Shown: positions 38,057 through 46,312 of the stretch, piece after piece | Layout: every line of letters starts with the position of its first letter | Position numbering within the stretch: position 1 is the first letter of the stretch | Assembly (NCBI RefSeq): GCF_000346485.2 | Contig: NZ_KQ976354.1 | Coordinates: forward strand, 927,031 to 991,030 | Direction: 5' to 3' | Source: Scytonema hofmannii PCC 7110 | GTDB taxonomy: Bacteria > Cyanobacteriota > Cyanobacteriia > Cyanobacteriales > Nostocaceae | Length of the DNA stretch: 64,000 nt | The notes under the pieces: model-generated | Databases searched by the model: none | Told to the model about the DNA's origin: nothing | The model's input: the letters and a program-made list of their open reading frames with translations, nothing else | Position numbers and translations under genes: made by a program

Positions 38057-38950
38057 ATGGTTACTTTCCCTCCCATCAAAAGATTGAATACAGACATCGA
38101 TCGTAAGTCAAATTATCCCCAACCAGAGGAAATCCCATTTTTGCGTCCCGTTACTAGCGAAGAATTTATTCCACCTACAAGTCGCTGGATATCAATCACT
38201 GGATTTGTCCTCACAGGAACTATTGCGATCGCAGTCTTAATGGCTTGGACAATTAAGTACAATGTGACGGTAAAAGCCGCAGCTACAGTCCGTCCTGCTG
38301 GAGAATTACGTGTAGTCCAACCAGAGATTGAAGGCGCAATTAAAACGATTTTAGTTAAGGAAAATCAAAGTGTTATCAAAGGACAAATTATTGCTCAATT
38401 AGATAACAGCCAGCAAGAAATTAAAAAAAGTCAATTACAAGGTAATATTCAACAACTCAATTTGCAAATTGTCCAAATCAACGCACAAATTCAATCTTTA
38501 AATACCCAAATATTAGCTGAGGAGCAATCCATTAATCGAGCGATTGTAGCAGCAGAAGCTGAGTTAGCACGCAATCAACGGGAACATGAAGATAGGAAAA
38601 TTACTACCCAAACTGAATTATTAGCAGCAGAAGCACAACTGCAAAAAGAAAAAGCTGATTTACAAAAAGCTCAAGCTGATTTAGGATTTGCTCAATTGGA
38701 AGCAAACAGATATCAAATATTGCTCAAATCTAGTGCAATTTCTGCTAACGAATTTGACAAAAAACTACTAGCTGTTAAACAAGCTAAATCTGCACTTGCA
38801 TCAATGCAAAAAACAGTAGATATCGCTCTAGCTAGACGCAAATCCTCTCAAACTGCTCTCAATCCCAGCAACGCAACAGTTGCGATCGCGCATCACTCAA
38901 CTGTATATCAACAATGGTTACGAAACCTCTGGTGCTTTTGTACTCAATGA
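38057..38950 (+). pseudogene. HlyD-family adaptor, 3' truncated and fused to tpsB
   Basis: The first 278 or so residues are a normal HlyD/membrane-fusion protein: cytoplasmic tail, membrane helix (about 46-68), first half of the biotinyl-lipoyl domain (RVVQPEIEGAIKTILVKENQ) and a long coiled coil. Typical proteins continue for another 200 residues to the second lipoyl half and beta-barrel; here the frame changes at the HIP1 site 38882-38889 into out-of-frame tpsB and stops at 38950. The adaptor should not fold its distal domains. Confidence 0.85.
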
Positions 38951-40232
38951 CCAACCCCTAGAAACCAGTGTTATCCACATTCAAGTTGTGGAGGGGGAAT
39001 TAGAAGATATAAAAATCGACGGTTTAAATCGGTTGGAACCCAGTTATGTCCGCAGTCGGTTGCGATTGGCTACCAAACGACCCTTAAACCGCAGACGTTT
39101 GGAAGAAGCATTGCAACTATTACAATTAGACCCGTTATTGCAACAGGTGAATGCAGAGTTAACCGCAGGTAGCGCTCCCGGTCGGAATATTTTACAGGTA
39201 CAGTTAAAGGAAGCACCTGCTTTTCATGCTGGGATTGCGGTGAATAATAACCAATCTCCCAGTATTGGGTCGGTGCAGGGTAGCGTGTTTTTGCGTCATG
39301 ATAATTTAACTGGATTTGGGGATAGTTTCTCGGCGGAATACGGACTCACTGATGGATTGGATATATACAGCTTTGCCTACAGTTTACCCATAAATGCCCG
39401 GAATGGTACTTTGAATGTGCGCTATAGCAATAATAACAGCCAAATTATTGAAGATACCTTTGATGAGTTGGGTATCCGTAGCGACTCAGAGACGCTTTCG
39501 TTTAGTTTTCGTCAACCTTTAGTAAGGAAACCGACGACGGAATTTGCTCTTGGTTTAGGTTTGGATGTGCGTCGCAGTCAAACATTTATCCTAGATGATA
39601 TTCCCTTTTCCTTTTCCGAGGGACCAGAAGATGGTAAATCTAGAGTTAGCGTGATTCGTTTTTCCCAAGATTGGGTAAAGCGGGATGCGAAAAAAGTTTT
39701 AGCTGCGCGATCGCAATTTAGTTTTGGCATTGATGCTTTTAATGCAACAGTAAATGATTCGGGAACCGATGGACTATTTTTTGCTTGGTTAGGACAGTTT
39801 CAATGGGTGCAACAAATTACACCCAGAACGATTGTTTTAACTAGTCTTAACGCGCAGTTAACCCCCGATTCTTTGCTCTCACTGGAACGGTTTAATTTGG
39901 GAGGTGCGGATACCGTTAGGGGTTATCGGCAGAACCAGATCGTATCAGATAACGGAGTTTTGGCGACAGCAGAATTACGAATTCCCCTCACCAAAAATCC
40001 CCGACAATTGCAGTTAAACCCGTTTATTGAAATGGGTGCGGGTTGGAACAATCGCGGAGATAATCCCGACCCCGGTTTTATTATTGGCACTGGTTTAGGG
40101 GTACAATGGCGACCAATTCGCGGTTTAGATGTACGGGTTGATTATGGTATTCCTTTAATTGCAGCTAACGATGAGGGAAATTCGTTGCAGGAAAAAGGTT
40201 TGTATTTCTCTGTGCGATATCAACCGTTTTGA
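38880..40232 (+). pseudogene. TpsB (ShlB/FhaC-type outer-membrane transporter), 5' truncated
   Basis: 450 residues from inside the first POTRA domain (RITQLYINNGYETSGAF) through POTRA 2 (GLNRLEPSYVRSRLRLAT) to the 16-strand Omp85-type barrel, with the conserved loop motif VRGYR (GGADTVRGYR) and a terminal Phe (SVRYQPF). The signal peptide, plug helix and start of POTRA 1 (about 130 residues) are missing. The break coincides with a HIP1 octamer shared with the hlyD 3' break. There is no start codon with a ribosome site. It was once the partner of the TpsA proteins. Confidence 0.88.
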
Positions 40233-40297
40233 AAAATATCTCAGAAGTCGGGTTTCTATAATGTTAGAGATAATCTCCGACTTTCTAAGATTTAGGA

Positions 40298-40871
40298 CAG
40301 CAATTCTAAATTCAAAAAATCAGGACGTATTGTCGGTTTTCCAAGATGTGGACTAGTAGGTAGTGAGAGTACGGATGTCGTTGAAGAAGGTCTTTCTGGT
40401 TCCCCGACGCTGCCTGATTTGTTGATAGGACGGTTCTACCAACTGCAACACCATATGAAAGAGAAAAGCCAACAAGTTGAGTGTTACCAGGATACTGGAC
40501 AGATGTTTTTGACCATGACCAAAATTGTGTTCTAAGTGGTAGCCCTTAGTTTTAAGTACGTTGTGATTCTCGTTTTCTACTTTCCATTGAGCACGTCCGG
40601 CGGCAACAACTTCAGCTACGTTATCCGCTTGAATCTGATGCCGAGTCATAAAAGCGTTGCGATAAATTACCGAATCATCCGAGCCTTTGGTGAAGGTAAG
40701 TTCACACCAGTTAACCAATAAAGCAGGTTGTGTATCTCGTAACGGGATTTGGTTAACGTAGCGATAGCGGTAAATCTCCTGATAACGACTATTCCATCGT
40801 TTCGTTTCTAAAGTTTGAACCATGCCATAGTTATTTGTGCTTCCTGTCAAATTTTGAATTTAGAATTGCTG
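40298..40871. mobile_element. 574-bp deletion-derivative transposon with 20-bp perfect ends
   Basis: Left end CAGCAATTCTAAATTCAAAA (40298-40317) and its exact complement at 40852-40871 bound a truncated transposase. No target duplication is clear. Non-autonomous, because only the transposase C-terminal part remains. Confidence 0.82.
40353..40850 (-). pseudogene. Transposase C-terminal fragment (IS4-like DDE type)
   Basis: 165 residues. WKVENENHNVLKTKGYHLEH resembles the region holding the last catalytic Glu in IS4-like transposases, followed by FGHGQKHLSSILVTLNLLAF. The first two catalytic Asp regions are absent and the C-terminus stops early. It lies entirely inside the 20-bp inverted ends. 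Confidence 0.7.
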
Positions 40872-40872
40872 A

Positions 40873-41028
40873 CGGCATTAATTCTATTTTGACATTTTGG
40901 AGCATATGTGAGTCCGACGTATAAGATGTATAAATATGTACACTGATTTAAAGTTGCCAGCATTACCCGCTTTTTTAGCTCTTTCATGGATGTTATGCTA
41001 CTAAAATTTAGCGATCGCTATTCCATAT
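40873..41028. repeat. Duplicated Uma2-upstream segment, copy R1
   Basis: About 156 bp starting CGGCATTAATTC and ending at a HIP1 site, roughly 90 percent identical to 44541-44695. In the other copies it sits just upstream of a Uma2 gene start; here the transposon derivative replaces the Uma2 gene. Confidence 0.8.
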
Positions 41029-41207
41029 ACGGTAACATATTTGACCTCTGGATGGGGTAACGCCGGGTGGTTTCATACCGTTAGAGAAAATCCTCAACTC
41101 TTATTTTTCCGTTCTTTGTCGATTAATAGATTGTGAAGAATAAACGAAATTTCAAGGCTTTCAAATTATTCTTTCGTCGTATGAAACCACCCTGGCTCCG
41201 AAAATTT

Positions 41208-41522
41208 TCAAGAGGGGTCAACTTCCTCATCTGAAAATGGAACCCGATCGCTTTCCGGCAAGCTTCTATTTAGCTCTTTAGCAATTGTGTATGCATCAAT
41301 TGCATTGTACTGTTTGAACAAATGATTACAAACAACAATCTCGCAAGAATACCCTGGCTTGAGTGATGTTATAAACACTCTTGCTCTTGGATTAGTGAAG
41401 ACATCGCACCTAGTAACTTTAAATTCTACGTACCAAACGTCATACCCAAGGTATTTCACTAAAGCAAATACCTTAGCAGCGTATAACGCTTGCTCGTGTA
41501 ATTGTGTGTAATATTCATTCAT
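41208..41522 (-). CDS. Hypothetical protein
   Basis: 104 residues with no signal or membrane segment. Composition is ordinary for a soluble protein, with YDVWYVEFKVTRCDVF as a plausible beta-hairpin and an acidic C-terminus. Start ATG at 41522. Located in a region of gene fragments; it could be a small defence or mobile-island gene. Not recognised. Confidence 0.5.
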   Translation of the reverse strand: MNEYYTQLHEQALYAAKVFALVKYLGYDVWYVEFKVTRCDVFTNPRARVFITSLKPGYSCEIVVCNHLFKQYNAIDAYTIAKELNRSLPESDRVPFSDEEVDPS

Positions 41523-41807
41523 CCTAAAAAGTTATTCGCGGTTCTTACATAGTACACTTGTATGCCGACAAGAGAACAACTTTACTTCCAAAAAAAGTCC
41601 AAAGGTGCTTTTCCAACAAGACTTGATTCTTGGGTAATTTTGCGATCGCTCAGTTCCATAACCCGTGTGCGTATTTGTCCGTGCATTAACAGAGGAAGGT
41701 GCTACTGCCTTTAAATCCGGTAGTGGGCGCAGTTCTTTCCTGCGCTTTCTTATTATTCAGTTTCTCTCGTAACTCCTGCTCCACCAGTAGAGCTTCTATT
41801 TGGAACC
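41523..41807. other. Intergenic region
   Basis: No gene supported. It contains one HIP1 site at about 41642. The minus strand downstream of the prlF copy, where a YhaV toxin gene would be expected, shows no YhaV-like sequence. Confidence 0.4.
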
Positions 41808-42035
41808 TTATGATAATCCTACTATATCTCGTGCAAGAAAATTCAGAAACTGCCCAAGAACAGGATCGCTCTGGGTCTGCTCGGCGCGAGAAATTACTAC
41901 TTCACCATCGGATTGAATGGTGTAGCAAATTTTATCGCGCTTACTTAAGCCAAGAATTTTGCGAACGGCATCGGGGACTGTAGTCTGATAGCGATTGGTA
42001 AGGCTAGATTCTACACATATAATTTCTGTTACAGC
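41808..42035 (-). pseudogene. PrlF-type antitoxin without a start codon
   Basis: Frame coding AVTEIICVESSL, LTNRYQTTVPDAVRK, KRDKICYTIQSDG, then the normal PrlF ending EVVISRAEQTQSDPVLGQFL and a TAA at 41808-41810. At the position of the Met in the first copy (22650) there is AAC, and no ATG, GTG or TTG is found in frame upstream over some 70 bases. Shares 129 bp with 22516-22644. Too short and start-less to be found by standard ORF calling. Confidence 0.7.
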
Positions 42036-42094
42036 GTTGACGTTCTCAGTCAGTTGCTGGATGTTAGATAAAGTTAAAAGTATTCTGAGGAGAG

Positions 42095-42511
42095 ATGTCA
42101 GCCAAAGACTTATTTCATGATGCTGTCAAACGAGCACTAGTAAAGGAAGAGTGGATAATTACAGCCGATTCGCTCATAATCAAGATTGAAGGTGTGAAGT
42201 TTGAGATTGACTTAGCAGCAGAAAAGATATTAGGAGCTGAGAAAGCAGGGCGAAAAATCGCAGTTGAAGTCAAAAGTTTTCTAAGTACTTCGGCAATTAC
42301 TGACTTTCACGTAGCTTTGGGACAATTTCTCAACTATCGGCTTGCCTTGCAAATGAAAGAACCAGACAGGACGCTTTATCTAGCAGTACCTTTTGATACT
42401 TTTAATACGTTCTTTCAAGAACTGTTTGTTCGAGAAGCGGTCAAGTTTTACCAACTAAAGCTCGTTGTCTACGATCCAATTAAAGAGGAGGTCATTGAAT
42501 GGAGAGAATAG
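42095..42511 (+). CDS. xisH: XisH family protein
   Basis: 138 residues, full length. XisH was named as a fdxN-element excision controlling factor in Nostoc; the fold is a PD-(D/E)XK-nuclease type, here with FEIDLAAEKI and IAVEVKSF as acidic/Lys core. AGGAG lies upstream of the ATG. It overlaps xisI by 13 bp, so the two are co-translated. Such pairs are spread widely in cyanobacteria without any fdxN element and may be a toxin-antitoxin-like or defence module. Confidence 0.93.
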   Translation: MSAKDLFHDAVKRALVKEEWIITADSLIIKIEGVKFEIDLAAEKILGAEKAGRKIAVEVKSFLSTSAITDFHVALGQFLNYRLALQMKEPDRTLYLAVPFDTFNTFFQELFVREAVKFYQLKLVVYDPIKEEVIEWRE

Positions 42512-42834
42512 AATACTACCGCCAATGCATCCGTAACTTGCTAAGCGAACAAGCATCTATGGAAAATAGTAACCCAGATGTTGAGTGTCAGTTAATGTTT
42601 GATAAAGAACATGACCATTATCAATTACTAGATATTGGTTGGGAAGGACTGAAGCGAGTGTATAACTGTTTTATCCATGTGGATATTAAAGATAGCAAGA
42701 TTTGGATTCAGCGCAATACGACTGAGGTAGATATTGCCCAAGCATTAGTAAAGATGGGAGTATCAAAGGAAGATATTGTCTTGGGATTGCATCCGCCCTA
42801 CAAACGTCCGTATACAGGGTATGGTGTGGCGTAG
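42499..42834 (+). CDS. xisI: XisI family protein, copy 1
   Basis: 111 residues, partner of the overlapping xisH. Contains HDHYQLLDIGWEGLKRVYNC and a C-terminal GLHPPYKRPYTGYGVA typical of XisI. The second copy at 47692-48027 differs at only two residues. The biochemical role is unknown; coupling with XisH suggests a complex. Confidence 0.93.
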   Translation: MERIEYYRQCIRNLLSEQASMENSNPDVECQLMFDKEHDHYQLLDIGWEGLKRVYNCFIHVDIKDSKIWIQRNTTEVDIAQALVKMGVSKEDIVLGLHPPYKRPYTGYGVA

Positions 42835-42966
42835 GAGAGAATATTGCTGTTTTACTAAGAAAAGGCGTTGCATACAGAGAGGGAGAATTAGCATTCTATT
42901 CCTTACTTGCAAAGCACGTATCTATAATGAGACTATGGAAAATACTGGGTAAAAACAGGTGAAATT

Positions 42967-43071
42967 ATGCAGGCTATTTTTTGGACTGTAGAGGAAGTTG
43001 CTCAAAGAGCAAAACAGTTTTACGAGCGGGAGATTCGTCAAAAGGTTCAATGTCATAAGATTCTTAATTAG
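42967..43071 (+). pseudogene. N-terminal fragment of a small antitoxin-like protein
   Basis: 34 codons, VEEVAQRAKQFYEREIRQKV, as in short cyanobacterial proteins that continue with a Glu/Asp-rich beta part, missing here. Probably a remnant. Confidence 0.4.
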
Positions 43072-43079
43072 ATATAACG

Positions 43080-43124
43080 CTCTATGAGCTAAATGGTTAA
43101 GTTACTGGTCATTCGTGCGATCGC
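43080..43124 (+). repeat. Fragment of the ribbon-helix-helix gene
   Basis: 45 bp nearly identical to 47513-47557 inside the CopG-like gene at 47394-47594. It is all that remains of that gene at this place, just left of the IS630 element. Confidence 0.75.
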
Positions 43125-43152
43125 TGCTTAATTTGCTAATGGTTCTATAGGA

Positions 43153-43815
43153 CTAATATTTGATTTCTGAAAAAGCTCCGTACATTTGAAGAGTGGTAAA
43201 ATCAAAGGTAGTGTGTTGCATAAACCACTCAAACATCCACTTTAGATGAGAGAAGGAAGGGATCAAAGCACAGAAACGCCGTACCCATGTTTTGGCTTGT
43301 AACCAAATATCCTCAATTGGATTTTGCGATGGGCAATTAGGAGCGAAGCGCACACAGTGAATTTTCCACTGGTCTTGAGACAAACCTTGGTTTATCTCGC
43401 CTAAAAAGTTTTGAACTAGATGTGAACGATGGTAAGAAGCACCATCCCAAAAAAGAAGTAATCTTTGGTTGGGGGACTGATCTAATAAATAACGTAGATA
43501 ATCAATCGTATTTTCTGAATTACCTGCGTTATATGCTTTGAGTAGTAAGTTACCTTGGAGATAGTCAACCGCCCCATAGTATGTCTGTTTGTCTCGGACA
43601 TTAACAACTCTCACGGCTATTTCAGTGTCAGTTTTTCCCCAGACATATCCACTTAAATCTCCCCACATTAAATGACACTCATCGAGCAGTAATACTCTCA
43701 ACTTTCCTGCTTCGATTTCCTCCTGATGGCTTGCCAATAGTGTTTCAATCTCTTTTTTTTGCCGCAACAGCATCCTCGCGACTCTTTTGGATTCAAAGAA
43801 GTCGTTTTTTTCCAA
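43153..43815 (-). CDS. IS630 transposase, frame B (catalytic part)
   Basis: Carries the DDE catalytic triad: Asp in LLDECHLMWG, Asp in LLFWDGASYH and Glu in CPSQNPIEDIW. Read by -1 slippage from frame A at the seven-A run 43805-43811 (GGAATTAGTTGGAAAAAAAC). The stop lies inside the terminal repeat. Without the shift only a 220-residue product from an internal start would form. Confidence 0.88.
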   Translation of the reverse strand: MEKNDFFESKRVARMLLRQKKEIETLLASHQEEIEAGKLRVLLLDECHLMWGDLSGYVWGKTDTEIAVRVVNVRDKQTYYGAVDYLQGNLLLKAYNAGNSENTIDYLRYLLDQSPNQRLLLFWDGASYHRSHLVQNFLGEINQGLSQDQWKIHCVRFAPNCPSQNPIEDIWLQAKTWVRRFCALIPSFSHLKWMFEWFMQHTTFDFTTLQMYGAFSEIKY

Positions 43816-44135
43816 CTAATTCCTGCGGCATCAAATAAGTCATAATAGCTCCGTTTTGACTCATAAGTCACATCGTATTCAAAAGCCAATTTATATTCAA
43901 GTTCCCCAAGCTCCCAACATTCTTTTGTCTGCAACCAACTTAAGACTTCCTCTCGTTGTTGAGCACTTAAGTAGCTTTTTCTTCCCTTGTGGTTTAGTCC
44001 CAGTCCCGAAATTCCATATTCCTCGTAGGCTTGTTTCCAGCTTGTTATCGAACCAAGTGACACATCTAAAATTGTTTGAATTTCCTCATACTTGTAGCCT
44101 TGATAAACCAATTTCACCGCCAAAGCTTTTCTCAC
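43698..44135 (-). CDS. IS630 transposase, frame A (DNA-binding part)
   Basis: Helix-turn-helix region with YKYEEIQTILDVSLGSITSW, typical of IS630. The first available start is GTG at 44135, but the frame is open upstream with matching residues (ELQEFIDKRPDARE) to a TAA within the palindrome 44177-44217, so a repeat inserted in the 5' end probably removed the original start. Overlaps frame B by 118 bp. Confidence 0.8.
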   Translation of the reverse strand: MRKALAVKLVYQGYKYEEIQTILDVSLGSITSWKQAYEEYGISGLGLNHKGRKSYLSAQQREEVLSWLQTKECWELGELEYKLAFEYDVTYESKRSYYDLFDAAGISWKKTTSLNPKESRGCCCGKKKRLKHYWQAIRRKSKQES

Positions 44136-44176
44136 TTCACGGGCATCTGGGCGTTTATCTATAAATTCTTGTAGTT

Positions 44177-44217
44177 CTGCGATAGGGCTTTAGCCCTTAG
44201 CGCTTACGCTATCGCAG
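44177..44217. repeat. Palindrome at the 5' end of the transposase gene
   Basis: Outer arms CTGCGATAG / CTATCGCAG with inner hairpins AGGGCTTTAGCCCT and AGCGCTTACGCT. Dispersed-repeat type. Confidence 0.65.
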
Positions 44218-44312
44218 CTTGTAGATGCTGGTTTCTCATTGTTCGCTGTTAGACAGAGATCTCACTACGTATTATCTCGTAGTTTTTTTCAGAAATCAAA
44301 TATGATTCCTAT

Positions 44313-44525
44313 ATACGTTTCTAGCAGTAAGCCGAGAGTTCTTTTCACGTACTCATGCAACGGACCAACTGGGGACATAATTTCTAAAATTCCAGATAAA
44401 TAAGATAGCCGGACACTGCGGTTATCGATGAGTTGTGCCTCAATTCCTTTAAATTGCTCCCAAGTTACGTCTCTTAGAGTTACCAATTTTTCTTCTACAG
44501 TACGGTCTAAAAGGAAAGTATCCAT
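44313..44525 (-). pseudogene. Uma2 family nuclease, cut by IS630
   Basis: The first 71 or so residues of a Uma2 protein (LSYLSGILEIMSPVGPLHEY), over 90 percent identical to 46627-47226, end at the IS630 right end. The catalytic core is missing and its remainder is not found beyond the left end. Confidence 0.85.
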
Positions 44526-44540
44526 AAATTTAATTATTCA

Positions 44541-44695
44541 CGGCATTAATTCTATTTTGGCATTTTAGAGCATATGTGAGTTCGGCGTATGAGATGTATA
44601 AATATGAACACTGATTCAAAGTTGCCAGCATTACCCGCTTTTTTAGCTCTTTCGTGGATGTTATGCTACTAAAATCTGGCGATCGCTGTTCCGTA
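44541..44695. repeat. Duplicated Uma2-upstream segment, copy R2
   Basis: Near copy of 40873-41028; a short part is also present upstream of the intact Uma2 gene (47242-47270). Probably the Uma2 promoter region, carried along with duplications. Confidence 0.8.
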
Positions 44696-45082
44696 TGATG
44701 TATACACATGGCTTACACATTGAAATTTAAAGACTTTTTGTCTTAACCTGGTTTTGGGTTCGGTAGGTACTCACTCCTTATGTCGTATATTCAAAAGGCT
44801 TAGATTTGCGTTGTAAATAAGGACTTTTTTGACTGTACTGTAGCAATTTTTCAAACAAAGACAGAATAAGAGTTTTCAGCCCATCTTGCTGAAAACTGCT
44901 CGTACCTCGGCTCAATACCCTATTGAGTTCGCTTGTATGCATTTCATGTTAGTTTATGTCCGTTTAAGGGAATAATAGCACAAAAGTCCTTTAGAGCAAT
45001 AAGGACTTTTGTGCTAAAGTGTGGATAAATAAACGGTCTTTAGGGAAAATTAGGCAATAAGGCTTTATTGTCTATAAGGACT
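44696..45082 (+). promoter_or_regulatory. Control region of the RHH/coiled-coil operon
   Basis: No gene seen. A perfect 15-base inverted repeat (AGCACAAAAGTCCTT at 44977-44991 and its complement at 45001-45015) has a 9-base spacer. AAGGACT recurs at about 44819, at 45001 and at 45076, the last doing duty as ribosome site. The repeat is a candidate operator for the small regulator that follows. Confidence 0.5.
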
Positions 45083-45262
45083 ATGGAAAAAAAAGTAGTA
45101 GCAGTCAAAGCTTTTGTATCTGAGGAGGTGCGAAACCTGTTTAAGGCTGCTTGTGCAAAAAAAGGAACAACTATGAGTGATGCTCTCGCGGCAATGATAG
45201 ACGACTTTATTAAGCAAGAGGAACAATCCACACCCAAGCAGAAAGACAAAGGAGCAGCATGA
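45083..45262 (+). CDS. Small ribbon-helix-helix regulator (CopG-like)
   Basis: 59 residues from the ATG at 45083, with AAGGA 4 bases upstream; a TTG 15 bases earlier is ignored. KVVAVKAFVSEEVRNLFKAA fits a RHH beta strand plus helix, then KGTTMSDALAAMIDDFIKQ the second helix; the tail is charged. Similar proteins occur on cyanobacterial plasmids. The stop overlaps the next start (ATGA). Probable DNA-binding autoregulator. Confidence 0.7.
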   Translation: MEKKVVAVKAFVSEEVRNLFKAACAKKGTTMSDALAAMIDDFIKQEEQSTPKQKDKGAA

Positions 45263-45639
45263 CCAATTCACAACCAGAGGATATCAACGCACGGTTGAAC
45301 GACATTGACGAGCGCTTAGAGCAATTGGGTGATGAGTTAGACCTCATCCGCACAATTCAAAATGGTATGAGACGAGAAGTTCGTACCACTAGTCAGGCGA
45401 CAGCGCGATTAGAACGTACCGTCAACCAACTCGCCAGTATTGCTCGCGACCATCAGGTAGCTTTGCGAATTTTAGAGCGCGAAAGCGAGCAAAAGCGATT
45501 CAATATTGAGCGCTTATCAACCGAAGCTGCCCAGGATAGGCAACTTGCTGCAATTGACCGCCAAACTTTTCAAACTGAGATTCGGCGGATTTGGGAATAC
45601 TTGCGCGATCGCAATGGTGGCAACAGTCCACCAACATGA
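45259..45639 (+). CDS. Coiled-coil protein coupled to the RHH regulator
   Basis: 126 residues, almost entirely coiled coil (INARLNDIDERLEQLGDELD and following heptads to residue 110), with a short Gly/Asn/Pro end. Overlaps both neighbours by 4 bases (ATGA), so it is the middle gene of a tightly coupled trio. No membrane segment. Function unknown; plasmid-type or phage-type accessory role possible. Confidence 0.7.
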   Translation: MTNSQPEDINARLNDIDERLEQLGDELDLIRTIQNGMRREVRTTSQATARLERTVNQLASIARDHQVALRILERESEQKRFNIERLSTEAAQDRQLAAIDRQTFQTEIRRIWEYLRDRNGGNSPPT

Positions 45640-45758
45640 GCGATCGCATCTGGAGATTTTTTGCTTACGGAAATCCCCATTATCGTAAACTTTACGATCA
45701 AGTCTTTACTCTCTCACTTAAAGGAGGTATTAGTATTAATGTACTTTACATCCTTTGA
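45636..45758 (+). CDS. 40-residue ORF, third in coupled operon
   Basis: ATG overlaps the previous stop (ATGA). Sequence RIWRFFAYGNPHYRKLYDQV then a short hydrophobic end. Its stop overlaps the TTG of the pentapeptide gene. Coupling is the only evidence; it may be the start of a longer gene that was cut. Confidence 0.4.
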   Translation: MSDRIWRFFAYGNPHYRKLYDQVFTLSLKGGISINVLYIL

Positions 45759-46081
45759 GTCATTATTACGCTTGCTTCTATGGTGCCATCCTCAAAGCAG
45801 CCGATCTCAGAAATGTCAATTTCAGTAAATCTACTTTGTATAATGCGAACTTGACTGGTACTGACCTCAGAGATGCTAACTTGGAAGGTGCTGAATTAGC
45901 CGATGCAATTTTGGTTGCTGCCAACCTCAGTGGTGCTAACTTGCGAAACGCCCGGTTTGACGGTACTGACGCTGAGTCCACCAACTTCACTGGTGTCAAT
46001 CTTGAAGGTGCGACCCTGTACGAGTCCAATCTTGAAGGTGCCTTGTTGGTTAGTGCTAGCTTGAGGAATTATGCTAAATAA
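45755..46081 (+). CDS. Pentapeptide-repeat protein
   Basis: 108 residues with about 16 repeats of the A(D/N)LXX type (NVNFSKSTLYNANLTGTDLR...), forming a right-handed quadrilateral beta-helix. The start is a TTG at 45755 overlapping the preceding stop, which is weak; the true N-terminus may be lost. It has no membrane segment. Just downstream, a short HIP1-containing segment similar to R1/R2 appears (46063-46100). Confidence 0.7.
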   Translation: MSHYYACFYGAILKAADLRNVNFSKSTLYNANLTGTDLRDANLEGAELADAILVAANLSGANLRNARFDGTDAESTNFTGVNLEGATLYESNLEGALLVSASLRNYAK

Positions 46082-46312
46082 AATCCGGCGATCGCTGTTC
46101 CGTTAGCAGTGACACATTAAATTGGTACAAAAATTGAGTATTTGACACGATAGAAGTTTCATAACTGGTAAACAGTTTACAAATATTTCCCCTATTCCTA
46201 CTACCTTAGTCAACAGATAAATTTTTCCGAAAACTGATTTTTTAAACGAGAAGTATGTTATTGCAATAGTAATACTATCATTCATTCCCAATTAAAAAAT
46301 TGTTTATTGAGT

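Larger units (their letters stand above)
43148..44311 (-). mobile_element. IS630-family insertion sequence
   Basis: 1164 bp. Ends of about 28 bases match with two mismatches (TATAGGA-T-ATATTTGATTTCTG then AAAAA) and are flanked by TA, as IS630 elements are. Transposase in two frames linked by an A7 slippery site. The right flank is Uma2 gene, the left flank is unrelated CopG-fragment DNA, so an adjacent deletion or rearrangement has occurred. Confidence 0.88.

Noticed and set aside
41699-41983. 94-codon plus-strand ORF
   Set aside because: Antisense to the prlF copy, which has clear family similarity.
42095-42834. fdxN excision element based on xisH/xisI
   Set aside because: No xisF recombinase, nif genes or attachment sites are present; xisHI pairs are common without such elements.
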